Assembly: GCF_028640845.1 (NCBI RefSeq)
Contig: NC_080540.1
Span: 94,910,061 to 94,974,060 of the forward strand
Source of the DNA: Ahaetulla prasina
Lineage: Eukaryota > Chordata > Lepidosauria > Squamata > Colubridae
Reading direction: 5' to 3'
Length of the DNA stretch: 64,000 bases
The position numbers and the translations under genes are program-made. Numbering within the stretch: the first letter of the stretch is position 1; every line of letters starts with the position of its first letter. This document shows positions 36,236 through 46,483 of this stretch, piece after piece. The notes below the pieces were generated by a model, which was given only the letters and a program-made list of their open reading frames with translations, did no database searches and was not told where the DNA came from.

Positions 36236-36589
36236 TACAGGTAGTCCTCGATGTGCAACAGTTCATTTAGTGACATTGTAACTTCAAAGTTACAATGGCA
36301 CTGAAAAAAGTGACTTATGACCTTTGCAGCATCCCCATGGCCATACAATTTACATTTGGATGCTTGACAAGTAACTTACATTTATGATGGTTGCAGCGTC
36401 CCAAGATCATGTGGTGATCTTTTGAGACTTTCTGACAAGCAAGGTCAATGGGAAAACCAGATTCAATTAACAACACTGTTACTCATTTAAGAACTGCAGT
36501 GATTCACTTAACAAATGTGGTGAGAAAAGTCATAAAATGGGACATAAACGTTGGACTCTGTTGTGGTTGTAAGTTGAGGACTACCTGTA
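36236..36589 (+). mobile_element. Tc1/mariner-like MITE, 354 bp
   Basis: TACAGGTAGTCCTCGATGTG at the left and AAGTTGAGGACTACCTGTA at the right are inverted ends bounded by TA, the mariner-type target. Internal words: AAAGTGACTTATGACC, CTGACAAGCAAGGTCAATGG and GTGATTCACTTAACAA. There is no open transposase frame. Confidence 0.85.
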
Positions 36590-36667
36590 CTAGGGGAAAA
36601 GCAAACATGACAAGACTTAATGGAAGGTGAAAGAAAACAGCAAGAGCAAAGGTTGTTGGTCATAGAG

Positions 36668-36784
36668 CACGGGTGTCAAACAGTCATGTGACATATTGTG
36701 ACATTTCCCTCTTTCAGGGAGCTGGGGTGGACCTGGCCTGTATGTCATGCATCCAGCCCGTGGGGTGCCAGTTTGATACCCCTG
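36668..36784. mobile_element. hAT-type MITE (GGGTGTCAAAC class), 117 bp
   Basis: CACGGGTGTCAAACAGTCAT at the left and GTGCCAGTTTGATACCCCTG at the right. The flanks TCATAGAG and CCATAAAG agree at 6 of 8 positions. Confidence 0.75.
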
Positions 36785-37001
36785 CCATAAAGAATCAATC
36801 CTATTACTCACATGTACAAAGTTATGATGCTTTAAACATTTAATCAGTGTTTTTTGGCTTTCCATATCCCAGGACTTCTTTGCCTCCCAGGTCCCTCACT
36901 CAACCCAGCCTCTGATCTATGCCTGAGATTCTTTTCCGTCTGTAAGGTTGTCCCCCCCAAAAAAAGAAGGGGGCTAATAATGGCTGAGCTGTCTTCTATG
37001 C

Positions 37002-37399
37002 CAGGGGTCTCCAACCTTGGCAACTTTAAGACTTGTGGACCGTAATAGCTCAGGCTGTTAGGGCCGTAATAGCTCAGGCTGTTAGAAACCTGTTATTAGA
37101 ACACAGCAGCCTGCAATTACTGCAGGTTCAAGCCCGGCCCAAGGTTGACTCAGCCTTCCATCCTTTATAAGGTAGGTAAAATGAGGACCCAGATTGTTGG
37201 GGGGGCAATAAGTTGACTTTGTAAAATATACAAATAGAATGAGACTATTGCCTTATACACTGTAAGCCGCCCTGAGTCTTCGGAGAAGGGCAGGGTATAA
37301 ATGTAAATAAAAAAATAAAAAAAACTCCAGCAAAGCTGGCTGAGGAATTCTGGGAGTTGAATCCACAAGACTTAAAGTTGCCAAGGTTGGAGACCCCTG
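37002..37399. mobile_element. Fold-back hAT MITE containing a SINE
   Basis: Long inverted arms: CAGGGGTCTCCAACCTTGGC, then AACTTTAAGACTTGTGGAC at the left, with the exact reverse complement ending GGTTGGAGACCCCTG at the right. Perfect 8-bp duplications TTCTATGC lie at 36994-37001 and 37400-37407. The centre was replaced or interrupted by a SINE at 37040-37327. Confidence 0.9.
37040..37327 (+). mobile_element. tRNA-derived SINE with L2-like tail
   Basis: The B box is GCAGGTTCAAGCCC. The body is GGTTGACTCAGCCTTCCATC, then AAAATGAGGACCCAGATTGT. The 3' end is GTAAGCCGCCCTGAGTCTTC, then GGAGAAGGGCAGGGTATAAA with an A-rich tail. The A-box region CGTAATAGCTCAGGCTGTTA occurs twice in tandem at the 5' end. 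Same family as 56217, 59431 and 60800. Confidence 0.85.
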
Positions 37400-37407
37400 T
37401 TCTATGC

Positions 37408-38004
37408 GGTATATCCTGTTTCTTGTACGATGATCATTCAGATCCTACTCCAAACACAACTTTATGAAAGTAGGCGTTCTGTGCAGATCAGTGATAAAGC
37501 ACAAGCAGAGTCCTGATGACTTGAGCAAAATACCTAATGTCTTATTGCTGTCAAGGAGATGCATCCATACAAGCTGTTTCATGTGTGTGTTTCTGGCCTC
37601 ACATACTGTAGCTAGGGGTAAGGGCCAGGTGATAGTTGAGATAGAAAAAAAATGTGTAAAAACATGTTACTTCCCCCCCTCCTCACCCACTCCCAAAAAG
37701 ACATGTGCAAAATCAGAAGATATTTATATGTTCCCTTGTAAGATTTAGAAGACGTTTCCTGCATTATCTGATTATAATATATTACAAGCATTCAAATGAC
37801 ATGAAACTCAAGATATATGGATTGTTATCTTTTTTTTATTAACTGCATTGGAAATTAAACTGAAGGGAACCATAAAATTACTTCTACAACTGGGTCCAGT
37901 CTACCCAATGGAAATTAAGCCATTAATGAAGCAGCAAAGGCAGCTGCCTTGGGGCCTGGCTCCCCTTGCCTCATTCCTTGCCAGACAATGAATTGGAGAT
38001 GCTG
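37408..38004. other. Probable intron, no recognised element
   Basis: AT-rich sequence with no supportable gene or repeat. Confidence 0.45.
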
Positions 38005-38664
38005 CAATTGTCATAAGTGTGGAAAATGGTCATAAGTCACTTTTTTCAGTGCTGCTATAACTTCGAACAGTGTTCTGTCCTCCTTCGCCTCCGTCCGAGT
38101 GATGGCTTAATTAGCTGGCATATTAGCTCTGGCAGCAAAATAGCAAGCGTATGCCAAGTGTCTCTGTTATCTCCCTCGACGCCGATAAGTCATCCAGGAA
38201 CAAACTTCAGCTCTTAGTTACTCAGTTGATTTGCCTGCTACGAAGAGGCACAGCAGCTCTGGCTGCCTTTATATCCTGTGGGGTGTGGCTCCATGACTCA
38301 GCACTTCCTAGGCCTGCCCCACCCCTGCTTCTGTTGTTCCCTCCTCTCCTGCCTACGAAACCTAGAGTCCAACCAAGCCTGATTGCCATCAGCTGGGTCT
38401 GAAGGTGTGGCCTGGGGGGGGAAGAGTCAGGGGACGGAGGCCTCGTTATATCTTCCACCTGGCCTGCCTCTGGCTCCTGGAGCTGAGCCAGGGAAGCCGG
38501 TGCTCCCGAGGTAAATCCTGACGGCCCTTCCCCCTCACTTTCCAAGTCACTTTCTGGCAGGAGGCCCGGCTCTAAGTCACTTTCTGGCAGGAGGCCCAGC
38601 TCGAGGGGCGCACACACAACAAACAGTCACTAAATAAACTGCTGTAAGTTGACTTCTACCTGTA
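38005..38664 (-). mobile_element. Tc1/mariner-like MITE interrupted by an LTR
   Basis: GGTCATAAGTCACTTTTTTC, then AGTGCTGCTATAACTTCGAA at the left and TCACTAAATAAACTGCTGTA followed by ACCTGTA at the right join into one copy of the family at 36236 and 46484 (reverse orientation) if 38071-38621 and one AACAG are removed. Confidence 0.8.
38071..38621 (-). mobile_element. Solo LTR, 551 bp
   Basis: It starts TGTTCTGTCC and ends CACACAACA, the TG..CA ends of an LTR, flanked by a perfect 5-bp duplication AACAG (38066-38070 and 38622-38626). The minus strand carries a TATA box (CAGGATATAAAGGCAGCC, near 38265-38283), so transcription would run leftward. Upstream of the TATA an acidic, Pro/Ser-rich open frame contains a tandem LLPESDLE repeat, from a duplicated stretch of about 30 bp at 38540-38600. 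No internal retroviral genes adjoin it, so it is a recombined solo LTR. Whether its parent is Ty3/gypsy-like or retroviral cannot be told from this. Confidence 0.88.
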
Positions 38665-39110
38665 TAAGAAAAAGATGAGTCTGTGGGGAGCAATGCAGCT
38701 CCTGTTGACTGAGTCACTAGCAAATAAATAGCAGAGGTGATATAGCAATGGTAATTGTGACAGCAACTCTCTTACTCACTCTTTCCTTTCTGCTCTACTC
38801 CTCTGCTAGAGATCCTATGTGTGATGACTCAACTCTCCCCCCCTCCGGACAATTCAACCAACACCTCTCTAGATATCAGCTCAGGGGAAGCTAAACCAGT
38901 TCTTGGCAGGTCAGGAGCTGAGTCAACTGATGACTCCGAGCCATCTGGAAGGGCTGGCTCCAGCAGGGGAAAGCACGCCATTGCCGCAGTAAGTGAGGAG
39001 AAGGAGGAACTGCATTCTGCACCTGATCCAAGTACACGTAGGGCAGAGAAAAGGCAGGAGCAGAGAAGTTCAGCCCAGACTACTTGAGAGGAGAAAGCCC
39101 CACCCTTCTG
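38665..39110 (+). other. GC-rich segment with acidic open frame
   Basis: An 88-codon open frame (38821-39087) begins MMTQLSPPPDNSTNTSLDIS and is rich in Ser, Glu and Arg (SEEKEELHSAPDPSTRRAEK). Style and composition resemble the acidic frames in the solo LTR and at 19500. It may be a fragment of a related LTR element. No ends or duplication were found. Confidence 0.3.
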
Positions 39111-39114
39111 GACT

Positions 39115-39250
39115 GGCACCACCGGAAGTTGGCTTTTCTCTGAAGACCTTTCGCTTCTCATCCAAGAAGCTGAAGAGGAAAATTTTTCATTTTTCCTTGG
39201 AGGAGAAGCAAAATATTTTCAAGGAAAAAATGAACCAAGAAAGTCCAGTT
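39115..39250. mobile_element. Remnant of the AAGAAGCTT fold-back MITE
   Basis: CTTTCGCTTCTCATCCAAGA followed by AGCTGAAGAGG, and TTTCAAGGAAAAAATGAACC followed by TCCAGTTACTTGTTTAAAAG, match both halves of the better copy at 45294-45495. It is diverged and truncated at the left. Confidence 0.6.
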
Positions 39251-39827
39251 ACTTGTTTAAAAGCACCCTTGGAACTAGTGGAGGGAGGAAGGGAGAAAAG
39301 AGCAATAAAAAAATAATTCCAGGCTGAAGAGGCAAAGGGCAGTTTAAGATTAAGACTCAGTGGGTAGAATGATCCCACAGCCTCTAAAGAAACTCCTCCC
39401 TTTTTTTTTTTGTATTGTCTTCTGCCCCAGGCTGTGCTGTTGCCTGCAGGTTAACCAGGGATAAACACATTACCCTCCCTGAAGAATGCGGGTGAATTGT
39501 ATGGCTGGTAAGCAGGGATAGCAGGGATTTCCTTTCCTGGATTTCCTTTTCTTCCTTCCCTGGGTTACCACAAATCCAGGCTTGCAAGAAAAGCCCAGTT
39601 AGGATTCCACATGCAGAAGAAGTGGTGGAGGGAAGAGAGTGGATGGGACTTTGGGTACAAGCACTGCCTGGTGGCAGTTCAAGATCAGAGATTATGGTAT
39701 CTCTCGTTTTAGAGGCTGCTGTTGTGGTTGTTAAGCAACCCTTTATTTCCCCCACCCCCAGTCAAAAAGGTTCCAGAATAATTCACATGTAAACAGTGGG
39801 AAGGGAAGATTTTGGACATTAATACAA

Positions 39828-40436
39828 TTTTGGACATTAATACAATTGAGCGTGTCCAGAAATATTTTACAAGAAGAGTTCTCCACTCCTCTGATCACAA
39901 CAAAATACCCTATGCCACCAGATTTGAAATCCTGGGTTTAGAAAACTTAGAACTCCGCCGCCTTCGACACGACCTGAGCTTAACTCATAGAATCATCTGT
40001 TACAACGCCCTTCCTGTTGAAGACTACTTCAGCTTCAATCGCAACAATACACAAGCACACAACAGATTTAAGCTTAATGTGAACCCCTCCAATCTTGATT
40101 GCAGAAAATATGACTTCAGTAACAGAGTTGTTAATGCCTGGAATGCACTACCTGACTCTGTGGTCTCTTCCCAAAATCCCCAAAGCTTTAACCAAAAACT
40201 GTCCACTATTGACCTCACCCCATTCCTAAGAGGTCTGTAAGGCGCACGCATAAGAGCACAAACGTGCCTACCATTCCTGTCCAAATGCTCCCTTTGATTG
40301 TATCCAATTCGCATAGTTATTGCATATTTATGCTTATATGTATGCTTATATATTGTATAGTTATTTCATGCTTATGCTTATATATACTGTTGTGACAAAT
40401 AAATAAAATAAATAAAAAATAAAAAATAAAGAAGTT
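39828..40436 (+). mobile_element. CR1/L2-group LINE 3' fragment, youngest copy
   Basis: Same family as 6891-7903 and 33836-35400. Open for about 130 codons: NTIERVQKYFTRRVLHSSDH, then LGLENLELRRLRHDLSLTHR, NRVVNAWNALPDSVV and DLTPFLRGL followed by a stop. A full 3' untranslated region ends GTTGTGACAAATAAATAAAA. The uninterrupted frame implies a recent insertion. At the 5' junction an 18-bp word (TTTTGGACATTAATACAA) is repeated in tandem at 39810-39827 and 39828-39845. Confidence 0.88.
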
Positions 40437-40486
40437 GGCTGAGGAGGAAACTCAGTGCACACACACACACACATCATGGGCACACA

Positions 40487-40488
<2 letters not shown>

Positions 40489-40532
<44 letters not shown>

Positions 40533-40548
40533 ACACACACACACACAT
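40489..40548. repeat. Compound (CT)n(AC)n microsatellite
   Basis: About 19 CT units run directly into CA units interrupted by one AACA. A smaller CA run precedes it near 40457-40490. Confidence 0.97.
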
Positions 40549-40990
40549 ACCAAGGAGTGGAGGAGGGAAAAGGCAATAGAGCATCAAGGTTTGGGGAAAG
40601 AAGGCAAGGCAATGGGAGTAATTTCTGCAACATTGTGAGCTGAATTTTATCTTATTTCACACTTGGCAGATGTTTTGGTTTGAGTGGGTAGTAAATGTGA
40701 ACAAGAGGGGGGAAAAAGAAAACCCCAAAATAAAAATAAATGTAGTAGACATTGATCGTACTTCACCTCACACCCTTCAATCTTGCCTACAATCTGTCGG
40801 CCAGGCTTAATTTGCAAACACAAGTTTAATGCTTTCTCAAAACAGTGATAGGCTCATTTTCGGAAACGATTCAGCTGAGAGGTACCAGGCACAAAGCCCA
40901 CCTTGGCCAGTCCTCTGCCAGTTGGGCAATTGGCTTAAAACCTCCACCCAAGCATTCATCTGTACTCTGTCAATATCTAACCCACCCACC

Positions 40991-41265
40991 TGGTGGTAGA
41001 ATTCAATTTTTTTTACTACCGGTTCTGTGGGCGTGGCTTGGGCGTGGTGTGGCTTGGTGGGTGTGGTTTTGTGGGCATGGCAGGTGAAGGATACTGCAAA
41101 ATCTTCATTCCCTCCCCACTCCTGGGGGAAGGATATTGCAAAATCTCCATTCCCATCCCACTCTGGGGCCAGACAGAAGTGGAATTTGCCAGTTCTCCAA
41201 ACTATTCAAAATTTCTGCTACCAGCTCTCCAGAACCTGTCAGAAATCTGCTGAATTGCACCCATG
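40991..41265. mobile_element. hAT-type MITE, 275 bp
   Basis: TGGTGGTAGAATTCAA at the left and GAATTGCACCCATG at the right are worn inverted ends. The flanks CACCCACC and CACCCATC differ at one base. Family words ACTACCGGTTCTGTGGGCGT and AACTATTCAAAATTTCTGCT are present. Confidence 0.8.
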
Positions 41266-41997
41266 CACCCATCCCACTTCCCCACCCAACCTGTACATTA
41301 AGAGAACAGTCAATAGTTTTCCTACATTGGATTGGATCAACTGGGCAATGAAGCTGAGTAATCTGCCACTCATTGCCTTTGAATTCTTCTTTTATTTCAA
41401 ACAATAAGGTCAGTGCCATGCCCACTCTTATTGCTGGGGCAGATTAGAGTTTGACACTCAGAGCAATTTATTCCAGCATGTTTTTCTCCCAGTTGAAGAA
41501 CTGGAATGTGACAATGATAACTAACAGCCCCAAGTCAATACTGTCAACTGATCTTGATAATGCTTTTGATGGCCTGAAATGCCAGTATCTTCCATTGTCA
41601 GACGGAGGAAAGAATACTGATACAGAAATTTCAAATTACTGCCACAAAGAGCATTTCTTCTTTAAGATCAGGATTCTTGAGCATTTCTTCTACCTTTAAC
41701 TGACAAGAATGACTAATAAACTTTAAGATTTCTATTTTTTCCTGTTCCCTTCCCACTGTTTACATGTAAATTATTTTGGAGTCTTTTTGAATGAGTATTC
41801 ATTTACTTATTTAGCATATGGCATATCATAGATGAACTAGCAATATACCGTATATGAACTTTTCACCTAGATTAGTAAAACACAATAAAATATAAACGTT
41901 AAAAAGATATGTGTTCAAATACGAATTTGACAGAGTACCGCAATAAAACAAGAGCACCAACTAAATATATTTCCAAGTAAGACAAAGGCAGACTGAC
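41266..41997. other. Probable intron, no recognised element
   Basis: No supportable exon or named repeat. Confidence 0.45.
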
Positions 41998-42074
41998 CTT
42001 CTTTAATCTTTCTTTGTAGGAGAAACGTGTTATATATCTCATTATACTTAAGTATTTTCAGCATCTCTCCATCA
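41998..42074 (-). CDS. Candidate 77-bp coding exon of the same gene
   Basis: The acceptor is strong (TAATGTTCTGTTTCACAG|TGATGG) and the donor is AAAGAAG|GTCAGTC. Only one frame is open: entry phase 2, exit phase 1, with 25 full codons reading DGEMLKILKYNEIYNTFLLQ then RKIKE. The peptide is helix-prone and Lys/Glu/Leu-rich, as a coiled-coil would be (inference). Exit phase 1 fits the 26465-26507 microexon. I cannot name a family. Confidence 0.55.
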
Positions 42075-43314
42075 CTGTGAAACAGAACATTAATGAGATT
42101 GGCTTCTAAAGATTAGCTTGATCTGCCCAAAGGTCTGAACCAGATTAAAGGATGTTTTCACTTTCTTCTATCAACAGTTAGTCCTTGTGCTACGTCTTAA
42201 TGTTTTCAATCCAATTCAGTTAAAAATGTAGCTTGTTTCTCAGTATGCTGAAAAACATGAGCTCTGAGTGCCTTTAACCTGTTGTTGGAGGTGAGGATGG
42301 TGGAGTTGTTTGTTCTTTTTTTAATAAATAAATAAATAAATAAATATTTTTACCTATATTTGATGGCCCTGTCGATTCTATTTGCATTTGAGGATTCCTC
42401 TGCAGCTTTGCTATACCTCACTTACAAAATGTTCAAAGCCTTGAAATATATTGAATAATGAGATGTTGTATATGTACCTTCAATTTGTCATGAAAGCAAC
42501 TGATGCCTGCCACAGTGGAATGGGGAGCCTAAAAATGTTTTTGATTGCCAACATACAGTATAGTAAACATTTCTCAGTTTCTGTTCTACAAACTTTCAAA
42601 ATATATTCTGTGGGACAGAGACAGCTATAGAAGCATTTTGTGGAATCTCTCTGGAGTATCATTGAATATATTTTTAAAAAAATCCCAGTCCTATAAAAAC
42701 ATAGTTGAACAGTTTTTGGCCTTTGTACCACAGATTTTTTTTTTAAAAAAATGTAGGTCTTCATTTTACATTAGATTAACATTTCTAGATGTTAACGGAT
42801 ACCAATGGGAACAGCTTCTAACCAAACAAGGTAGCAGTTGTATAAACCACCAATGTTTACATGCCCTGTGTGTAATAACAAAACCTGTAGCATTTCTTGG
42901 TTTATACATAATAGAGTCTGCATTGTGGTCCTTTAAAGAACTGGCTAAATCCAGAAATATTTTGTTACATTGTTATGTTTTCTCTCATTGCAGCAGGAAA
43001 CTGATTACAATATGTAGAAGCTTATAAAAACTTTTATAGAGGCCTCATTGAGAAAGTATGAAATGGAACTCTTCAATTATATATGTATATAAATCAATAT
43101 ATAAATGTATACAATGTACATATGAATATTATGTTTCAGAGGTGTCAACTATTTCTGGATGAGAATTTATAATATCCTTTCTAATAATAGTTATGATGTC
43201 TTCTAACTTGAAGGGACGTCTCTCTTAAAGCTAAATTTGTATTAGGTTGAAGTTGAGTTGATGATCAACTTGATCATCTCCCATATTTGGCTTAGTTTAA
43301 TCCATTTATTTAGT
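42075..43314. other. Non-coding, short AAAT repeat inside
   Basis: AT-rich sequence with an (AAAT)n run near 42325-42346. A 160-codon plus-strand open frame at 42545-43027 has AT-driven composition and no motifs. Confidence 0.4.
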
Positions 43315-43406
43315 TCACACTGATGACAGCATATGCACCAAGACAAATTCCTTGTTTCTCCAATCACACTTGGCCAATAAAAAAAATCTATTCTATTCTA
43401 TTCTCT
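43315..43406 (+). mobile_element. CR1-L3 LINE 3' end with (ATTCT)n tail
   Basis: GCATATGCACCAAGACAAAT, then CCAATCACACTTGGCCAATA followed by TCTATTCTATTCTATTC, matches the 3' end of the copy at 58970-59876 almost word for word. Only about 90 bases remain. Confidence 0.8.
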
Positions 43407-43779
43407 TCCAAACTTCATGCAATTTGCTTTTGCAGACCCATGTATTTGTATGTTATGGATAGGTTATAGTTCCAGCCTGATAAAGCATGTTGCATCTATC
43501 TGGCAATATTCCATCTTTTTGCTAACAATTACTATGGACACTTACGGACCTAGTCCCTTTACTAAAATTGCAACCTCTCTGAACGCTGTTCTTTGTTGTA
43601 CTGGTTTTCTTTGTTGGATGGCAATTTAGAAGGATCAATGTACATCAGCAGAGAAAAGAAGAAAATCCAGCCTGACTTGGCATTCCTTTACACCAAAGGA
43701 ATCCTTTTCAGCAAGGATTCACAGGGTCTCAAATACCCTTCTGATGCAGATGTAAGATGGACAAGTACCCTAATAAATA

Positions 43780-43998
43780 GCAATAGCATTTAGACTTATA
43801 TACTGCTTTATAGTGCTTTACAGTCCTCTCTAAGCGGTTTAAAGAGTCAGCATATTGCCCCCGATCTGGGTTCTCATTTTATCAACCTTTAAGGATGGAA
43901 AGCTGAGTCAGTCTTGAGCCGGTCAGGATTGAACTAATGGCAGTCGGAAGAATTAGTCTGCAATACTGCATTCTAACCACTGCACCATCATGGCTCAA
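43780..43998 (-). mobile_element. tRNA-derived SINE, second subfamily
   Basis: On the minus strand: A-box-like ATGGTGCAGTGGTTAGAATG and B-box-like TTAGTTCAATCCTGACC. The body is AGACTGACTCAGCTTTCCAT, then AATGAGAACCCAGATC. The 3' end is AAACCGCTTAGAGAGGACTG, then GCAGTATATAAGTCTAAATG. Confidence 0.75.
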
Positions 43999-45293
43999 AT
44001 GCCCAAGCTATCTTTGTTTACTCAAGAACCTGAGTAAACAAAGATGCACTGGACTATGTGGTTCTTCTTTGCAGTAACTTCTTTGCACATAGGAGGGACT
44101 GGATCATATACAAAATCTGAGAACTAGATCTGTCATCCAGAAGGCAATGAAAGGCTGATCATTTACTTGAAACACTTTGGGGGAGTTGAATAAATTACTC
44201 CGAAAGCATAAGGGGTTTCCAAGGAGGTGCTATAGTTTTCCTTCCCAAACCTGGCTCCAGAGTCAGCTGAACTACAACTTCGGCTACCCTGGTCTGGAGT
44301 TTCAGATAGGATGCCCAAATCAGATTGGGTAGTCGTTTTTTGTTTCTAACTTTGGCTGTACCTAGAAGATGTTCAACTTACTGGTCGAAGAACAAGGAGC
44401 TGGAAGAAGAAGAGGAAAGAACCCCCAATTTAATTCAAAAATGGTATAAGAGGGTTGTTGTTTTTTTGTCCCATAATTACAAGACGGATCCTTCAAAATC
44501 ATTTTGTTTTCTAATACTGTGGAAATGAATGTTTCTCCAGCATAATCCCATATAGTAAAATGTTTAATCATATTTACACAGCTGTCCATTATAGGTATGA
44601 TGTACTAAGTACACCGTAATCAATGAATAACAAAATGGCATTCTTCCAAAAAACAAATTCAAAGAAAATACATGAGAAAGAGAGGGTGAGTGAGTGGCAG
44701 AGTGTAGGCGGAAAGACGATTCCACTGTTCACCTCTTTGGCAAGTGGACCAAAGGAACTCTAACATCAAAGAAGTAATTACCCATCTGATATCAATTAAG
44801 GTGGGGGTGGGTGGATGGAGAAAAGGAGGAAGGATTCCGTTTTTAAACTTACAAGTAGATCTGTATTTATGACTGTCAATTCCATTAATGAAAATATTAT
44901 TCTTAGGAAACCAGATATGAACCTGGCAATTAAGAAGTTACCATAATAACTGCCGTTTAAAATTGGTATTCTTCTGTGAGACAACCAAATAAATGTGGTC
45001 ATGTTTATCTGAAATCCATTGGGACCTTAAAGTATCATTTTCCTTATACTTGCTTTCATTAGTATCCACTAAACTTAATTTATACTTTGCCCTTAGGGTC
45101 CATGACAGTGAAGATGAAAGTATTATAAACACTCCAGAACAAGGACACCAAGATGGAGGAGAAAAGCCTCATTACTAATTAATCCAAATATCATCCAAAG
45201 GAGAGGGGGGGAAATATTTTTTTTAAAGTGACTACTGATTTGATATACAGTTGAGTATAGTACTATGGACCTAAATCGGTGCTTCCCACCCAA
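43999..45293. other. Non-coding, no recognised element
   Basis: No supportable gene or named repeat. Confidence 0.45.
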
Positions 45294-45495
45294 GTCCCAA
45301 AGGTGCTTTTTCAAAAGGCAACTGGATTTTGTTTTTCCTTGAATACATTTCACTTCTCATTTCAAGAAACTTCTTCAGTTCTGACTGAAGTGGATAGTCA
45401 TTCAGTCAGAACTGAAAAAGCTTCTTGGATGAGAAGTGAAACATCTTCAAGGAAAAATAAAGTCCAGTTGCCTTTTGAAAAAGCACCTTTGGGAC
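45294..45495. mobile_element. Fold-back MITE, 202 bp
   Basis: It is nearly one long palindrome. GTCCCAAAGGTGCTTTTTCA at the left pairs with the reverse-complement end TGAAAAAGCACCTTTGGGAC at the right, and the complementarity continues inward through CTTCTCAT..AAGAA to TTCAGTTCTGACTGAA. No target duplication was clear. A decayed relative lies at 39115-39250. Confidence 0.85.
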
Positions 45496-45999
45496 AACTA
45501 TGACCTCGATGACTGAGAATCCCCATAGAATCTTCCCACCCAAGGTTGACTATACATATATCTGTCACTTTCTGTCATTTAACTTCTCTAATTCATACTG
45601 TTTCCAGTTTACTATCCCGCTTTTGCAGATCGTAGCCTACATCTTTAATTCCCACAGTATGAAAACATACACAGGTGTAAGCAGTTGGGGCCCTTCTTTT
45701 TCCAAACCATTGAAAACTTTGTAGCCCACCCATCTCAGGTAAGTGTCGAATCACAAAGACATCAGAGAGACATGGCATGTTTTCAAAAAAAGCATCTTCA
45801 CCGGTCCAAATCTTGGCATTCTTGGGATTTCACATTCCCTCTTCTTCTTTTCCTGTTTGTAGGAAATAACACCTGTGAATAGAAAAAACATCTGCACCAC
45901 TTGGCTTGTTATCTGCTCTTCTCAATCTATTCACTGACAGGAAATACAACTTAATTTGCTTCATGCATTACAGAAATAGTTCTAATCCAGCCTTAGGAA

Positions 46000-46154
46000 T
46001 AAAGCCAGCTGGGTGACCTTGGGCCACTCACTTTCTCTCAGCCCTAGGAAGCAGGCGATGGCAAACCACTTCCGAAATCTTGCCAAGAAAACTTTAGGGA
46101 CTTGTCTGGTAGTTGACAGGAATCAACGCCGACTCAAAGGCAGCAAAACAAAAT
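46000..46154 (+). mobile_element. 5'-truncated SINE
   Basis: GCTGGGTGACCTTGGGCCAC, then CTTTCTCTCAGCCCTAGGAA, GGCAAACCACTTCC and TCTTGCCAAGAAAACTTTAG, ending AACGCCGACTCAAAGGCAGC with an A-rich tail. I read it as a squamate SINE whose 3' end resembles BovB tails. The tRNA-like head is missing. Confidence 0.65.
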
Positions 46155-46483
46155 AGCTCTTAACTATTAACTCAATGCCTAAAGCCCATCCTCTGCTAAG
46201 AGAGAAAAGAAAGAAGCCTTTAAATATTAGACCTTATGCTACAGCATCTGTTTTCTGTCCATGTAATTCATAAATGTACAGGAGAAGCAAATTGCTTTGA
46301 CTGATTGGCGAGGTTGCTGAAGTGATGGTTCTCTTGCGCTTGGCCTGAATGATATGCTGCATCATCACCCTGAGGGAAGAAGGGATAGAATCCTGCTTTC
46401 TCATATCTATGTAAGTTCACTTTACTTGCTTACTGTCTACCTTACCCAAGTCCTGGAAAACAATATCTCCAATCCATACCATT

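Noticed and set aside
37040..37120. tRNA-like A and B boxes
   Set aside because: They belong to a SINE head. There is no tRNA cloverleaf, so this is not a tRNA gene.
42545..43027. 160-codon plus-strand open frame
   Set aside because: Hydrophobic AT-driven composition, no motif and no splice support. The chance of such a frame is high in AT-rich DNA.
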